From Oscillospiraceae bacterium (lineage in GTDB: Bacteria > Bacillota > Clostridia > Oscillospirales > Ruminococcaceae): DNA of 24,271 nt. The position numbers and the translations under genes were made by a program. Location of the stretch: contig CAAGCE010000286.1 of NCBI GenBank assembly GCA_900768245.1, positions 1-24,271 on the forward strand, given 5' to 3'. Numbering within the stretch: position 1 is the first letter of the stretch; the number at the start of each line of letters is the position of its first letter. This document shows positions 22,574 to 24,271 of the stretch, piece after piece. The notes below the pieces were generated by a model that was not told where the DNA came from, searched no databases, and was given only the letters and a program-made list of their open reading frames with translations.

Positions 22574-24086
22574 CGGCGGACGTTTTTTCTTTTGATAGGA
22601 ATTTTCCCGCTTCATAGACTATTATGAATGAAATACCTGCCGAAAGGATATAAATTGCCGCAGTAAAAAAAGTGTTTATCGGCTTTGCAAGGTCGACTGC
22701 AGCTGATGCGGCAAGACAGCTTGATGTGCAGTAGATAAACGGCTTTAAAATGTAATCGCATATGCTGAAACGAACGGCTGTTGTCCTGCATACAACAGCA
22801 ATGCGAACGATATTGCTGTAAATATTGCTTGCATAGTAGGAAATAAGCACTCCCGAAAAGCCGTAAAAATGTACGAAAATTATGACGCAGAGTATTCTTA
22901 TGGCATATTCGCAGAGAGCGTTCACCGTCGAGAAATTCTGTTTTCCAAGTCCCTTCAGTATGCTTTCGAGGACTATTTCAAGGTAGATGAACGGTATAAC
23001 AGGGAACAGCTTTACAAGAGTTTCCCCCACAAGACTGTCGGAGGGACAGATGATTGCACCGATATTCATTCCCTGAGTGAAAAAAAGCCCCGCAATAAAA
23101 AACGAATAGCAGAATGAGCGGCTCAGTACCTTGTGAACAAGACTCCGGACACGTTCCTTGTTGTCAGCGGAATGTGCTCTTGCAATTTCGGGCATAAGTA
23201 CATTTGCAAGGCTTCCAAGCAGTACGGCAGGATAAAAAACGGTAGGCATTATCATAGCCTCGAACATACCGTATTCGCTGAGGGCCTGCTCGGCGGAAGA
23301 GTTGTAATTCAGCAAAGCCACGGGAACGAGTGCATCATTTGCCACCGACAGAAGCATCTGAACATATCCGCTGAAAAGAATGGGCAGACAGAATTTCAGA
23401 TATTTCGGAACGGTCTCAAGATTAGGCTTTCCGCAGGGCAGCTTTGAAAAAACACGGTACTCCTTAACATACCGCAGCACAAAATAAACACAGCTTACCC
23501 CCTCGCCGATAAGTATTGAAAATGCGATAAGGAAGTAAATGTTCACGCCTCTGTCAAATAAAAAAAGCACGGAAAAAAGCAGAAATACCCACTTTGCGGC
23601 AAATTCAATGCAGTCGCCGCAGCAGGGGACCTTTACTTTGCGGACGGCGTGAAAATACCCTTTTATGCACGAGCCGATTGACGCAAGGGGCAGTGACAAA
23701 GCTATCAGACGGAGCGGCAGCGCAAGGTCGGCGGCAGCGGAAAGCTTATCCGAAATAAAGCCTGCCGTAAGTATGGAAAGCAGAGTGAAGGACAAGGACA
23801 AAATAAGGGAAAAGGTCATTGAATAGCGCATTATATGCCGCACATTCTTATGTCCCGCACCGATCTCCTCCGACACAAAACGGCTTGTCGAAATAAAAAT
23901 ATTGCCGTTTGCAAGCACCATTATAAACCCGAAAAGGCTGAAAATAAGCGTCATAACTCCCACCGACGCAGTCCCCAGCTTTTCGGAAACAATAACATTC
24001 AGCAGTATGCCAAGCCCCTGCAGAATAAGTGAAATTACCGTCAGTCCGATGGTGTCCTTTGCGATCTTGTTTATGTAAAGCTTCAA
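22560..24086 (-). CDS. Polysaccharide flippase-type membrane transporter (MOP superfamily)
   Basis: The 508-residue protein has about 12-14 hydrophobic segments, with an N-terminus like those of SpoVB/Wzx-type exporters (KDTIGLTVISLILQGLGILL, then SRFVSEEIGAGH). These proteins move lipid-linked sugars across the membrane. Whether this one is a sporulation SpoVB, a peptidoglycan-lipid flippase or a polysaccharide flippase cannot be told. The start is TTG, supported by GAGGGA 6 bases upstream; no ATG competes nearby. Its 3' end overlaps the ComEA-like gene on the opposite strand by 14 bases. No promoter is seen between it and the repeat element at 24119, so its promoter lies in or beyond the element. 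Confidence 0.88.
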   Translation of the reverse strand: MKLYINKIAKDTIGLTVISLILQGLGILLNVIVSEKLGTASVGVMTLIFSLFGFIMVLANGNIFISTSRFVSEEIGAGHKNVRHIMRYSMTFSLILSLSFTLLSILTAGFISDKLSAAADLALPLRLIALSLPLASIGSCIKGYFHAVRKVKVPCCGDCIEFAAKWVFLLFSVLFLFDRGVNIYFLIAFSILIGEGVSCVYFVLRYVKEYRVFSKLPCGKPNLETVPKYLKFCLPILFSGYVQMLLSVANDALVPVALLNYNSSAEQALSEYGMFEAMIMPTVFYPAVLLGSLANVLMPEIARAHSADNKERVRSLVHKVLSRSFCYSFFIAGLFFTQGMNIGAIICPSDSLVGETLVKLFPVIPFIYLEIVLESILKGLGKQNFSTVNALCEYAIRILCVIIFVHFYGFSGVLISYYASNIYSNIVRIAVVCRTTAVRFSICDYILKPFIYCTSSCLAASAAVDLAKPINTFFTAAIYILSAGISFIIVYEAGKFLSKEKTSAVTAL

Positions 24087-24118
24087 GTGCAGTCCCTCTT
24101 TTCCTTTTTTATTTTTTT

Positions 24119-24271
24119 AGGTCACCTCTAAAAACCATAGTGCCTCAGATGCACAGTCAGATTTTTCGTCAGATTGTATAGAAATTTCGCAGGCATACTG
24201 TCGTATGTCAAGAAATTTATGTGCAAGATGACGGAAAATATGCAAGCAGATGAGGTGCTAAGGCTTTAGCC
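24119..24271 (-). mobile_element. MITE-like palindromic repeat, copy 2 (cut by window end)
   Basis: It begins with AGGTCACCTCTAAAAACCA (24119-24137), the reverse complement of the end seen at 98-116. Nested inverted pairs run inward to the apex GGCATAC-TGTC-GTATGTC (24192-24209): GAAATTTC (24181-24188) with GAAATTTA (24212-24219), and ATTTTTCGTCA with TGACGGAAAAT. Several mismatches are G-T wobbles, so an RNA copy could fold along its full length. The first 116 bases equal copy 1 but for one base. The window stops at GCTTTAGCC, before the second terminal repeat. It sits 32 bases before the flippase start codon. Confidence 0.75.

Overview
The window looks like a chromosomal segment of a mid-GC anaerobic Firmicute. 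It is most likely a Ruminococcus-type member of the Oscillospiraceae. Supporting signs are a T-box-controlled trp operon, a ferredoxin-linked indolepyruvate oxidoreductase, the redox repressor Rex, strong GGAGG ribosome binding sites and near-consensus sigma-A promoters. The genus is an inference. I recognise no phage, plasmid, CRISPR, tRNA or rRNA.

Layout. (1) Positions 1-465: a partial palindromic repeat element abuts a small locus built like a type I (par/Fst-like) toxin-antitoxin. Two convergent RNAs share the same 5' sequence, and a short membrane peptide lies on the + strand. (2) Positions 490-7499, - strand: a complete tryptophan operon trpE-trpGD-trpC-trpF-trpB-trpA behind a Trp-specific T-box riboswitch. 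(3) Positions 7518-7931, - strand: cytidine deaminase. (4) Positions 7987-13182, + strand: aconitase, a DUF3795-like protein, a TraX-like membrane protein, NADP-isocitrate dehydrogenase and Rex. This is the citrate to 2-oxoglutarate branch in one run with a redox sensor. (5) Positions 13342-19615, + strand: iorA, an unknown membrane protein, iorB, a lipoprotein, a small membrane protein, an arylacetate-CoA ligase and a double-ACT protein, ended by a strong terminator. (6) Positions 19683-21827, - strand: a P-loop kinase, a pyridoxine-type kinase and TrmL. (7) Positions 21763-24086: a ComEA-like DNA-binding protein (+), convergent and overlapping with a polysaccharide-flippase-type transporter (-). 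(8) Positions 24119-24271: a second, inverted copy of the repeat, 115/116 identical to the first.

How the genes work together. The trp operon makes tryptophan de novo and is switched on by uncharged tRNA-Trp. PaaK plus IorAB can interconvert aryl-acetates and aryl-pyruvates. In anaerobes of this kind the known uses are salvage of phenylacetate or indoleacetate into aromatic amino acids, or their fermentation. Aconitase and isocitrate dehydrogenase supply 2-oxoglutarate and NADPH for amination. Carbon, nitrogen and aromatic amino acid metabolism therefore sit side by side.

The most interesting items are the palindromic MITE-like repeat that ends inside the toxin promoter of the type I toxin-antitoxin locus, and the ior/paaK operon carrying three unexplained envelope proteins.
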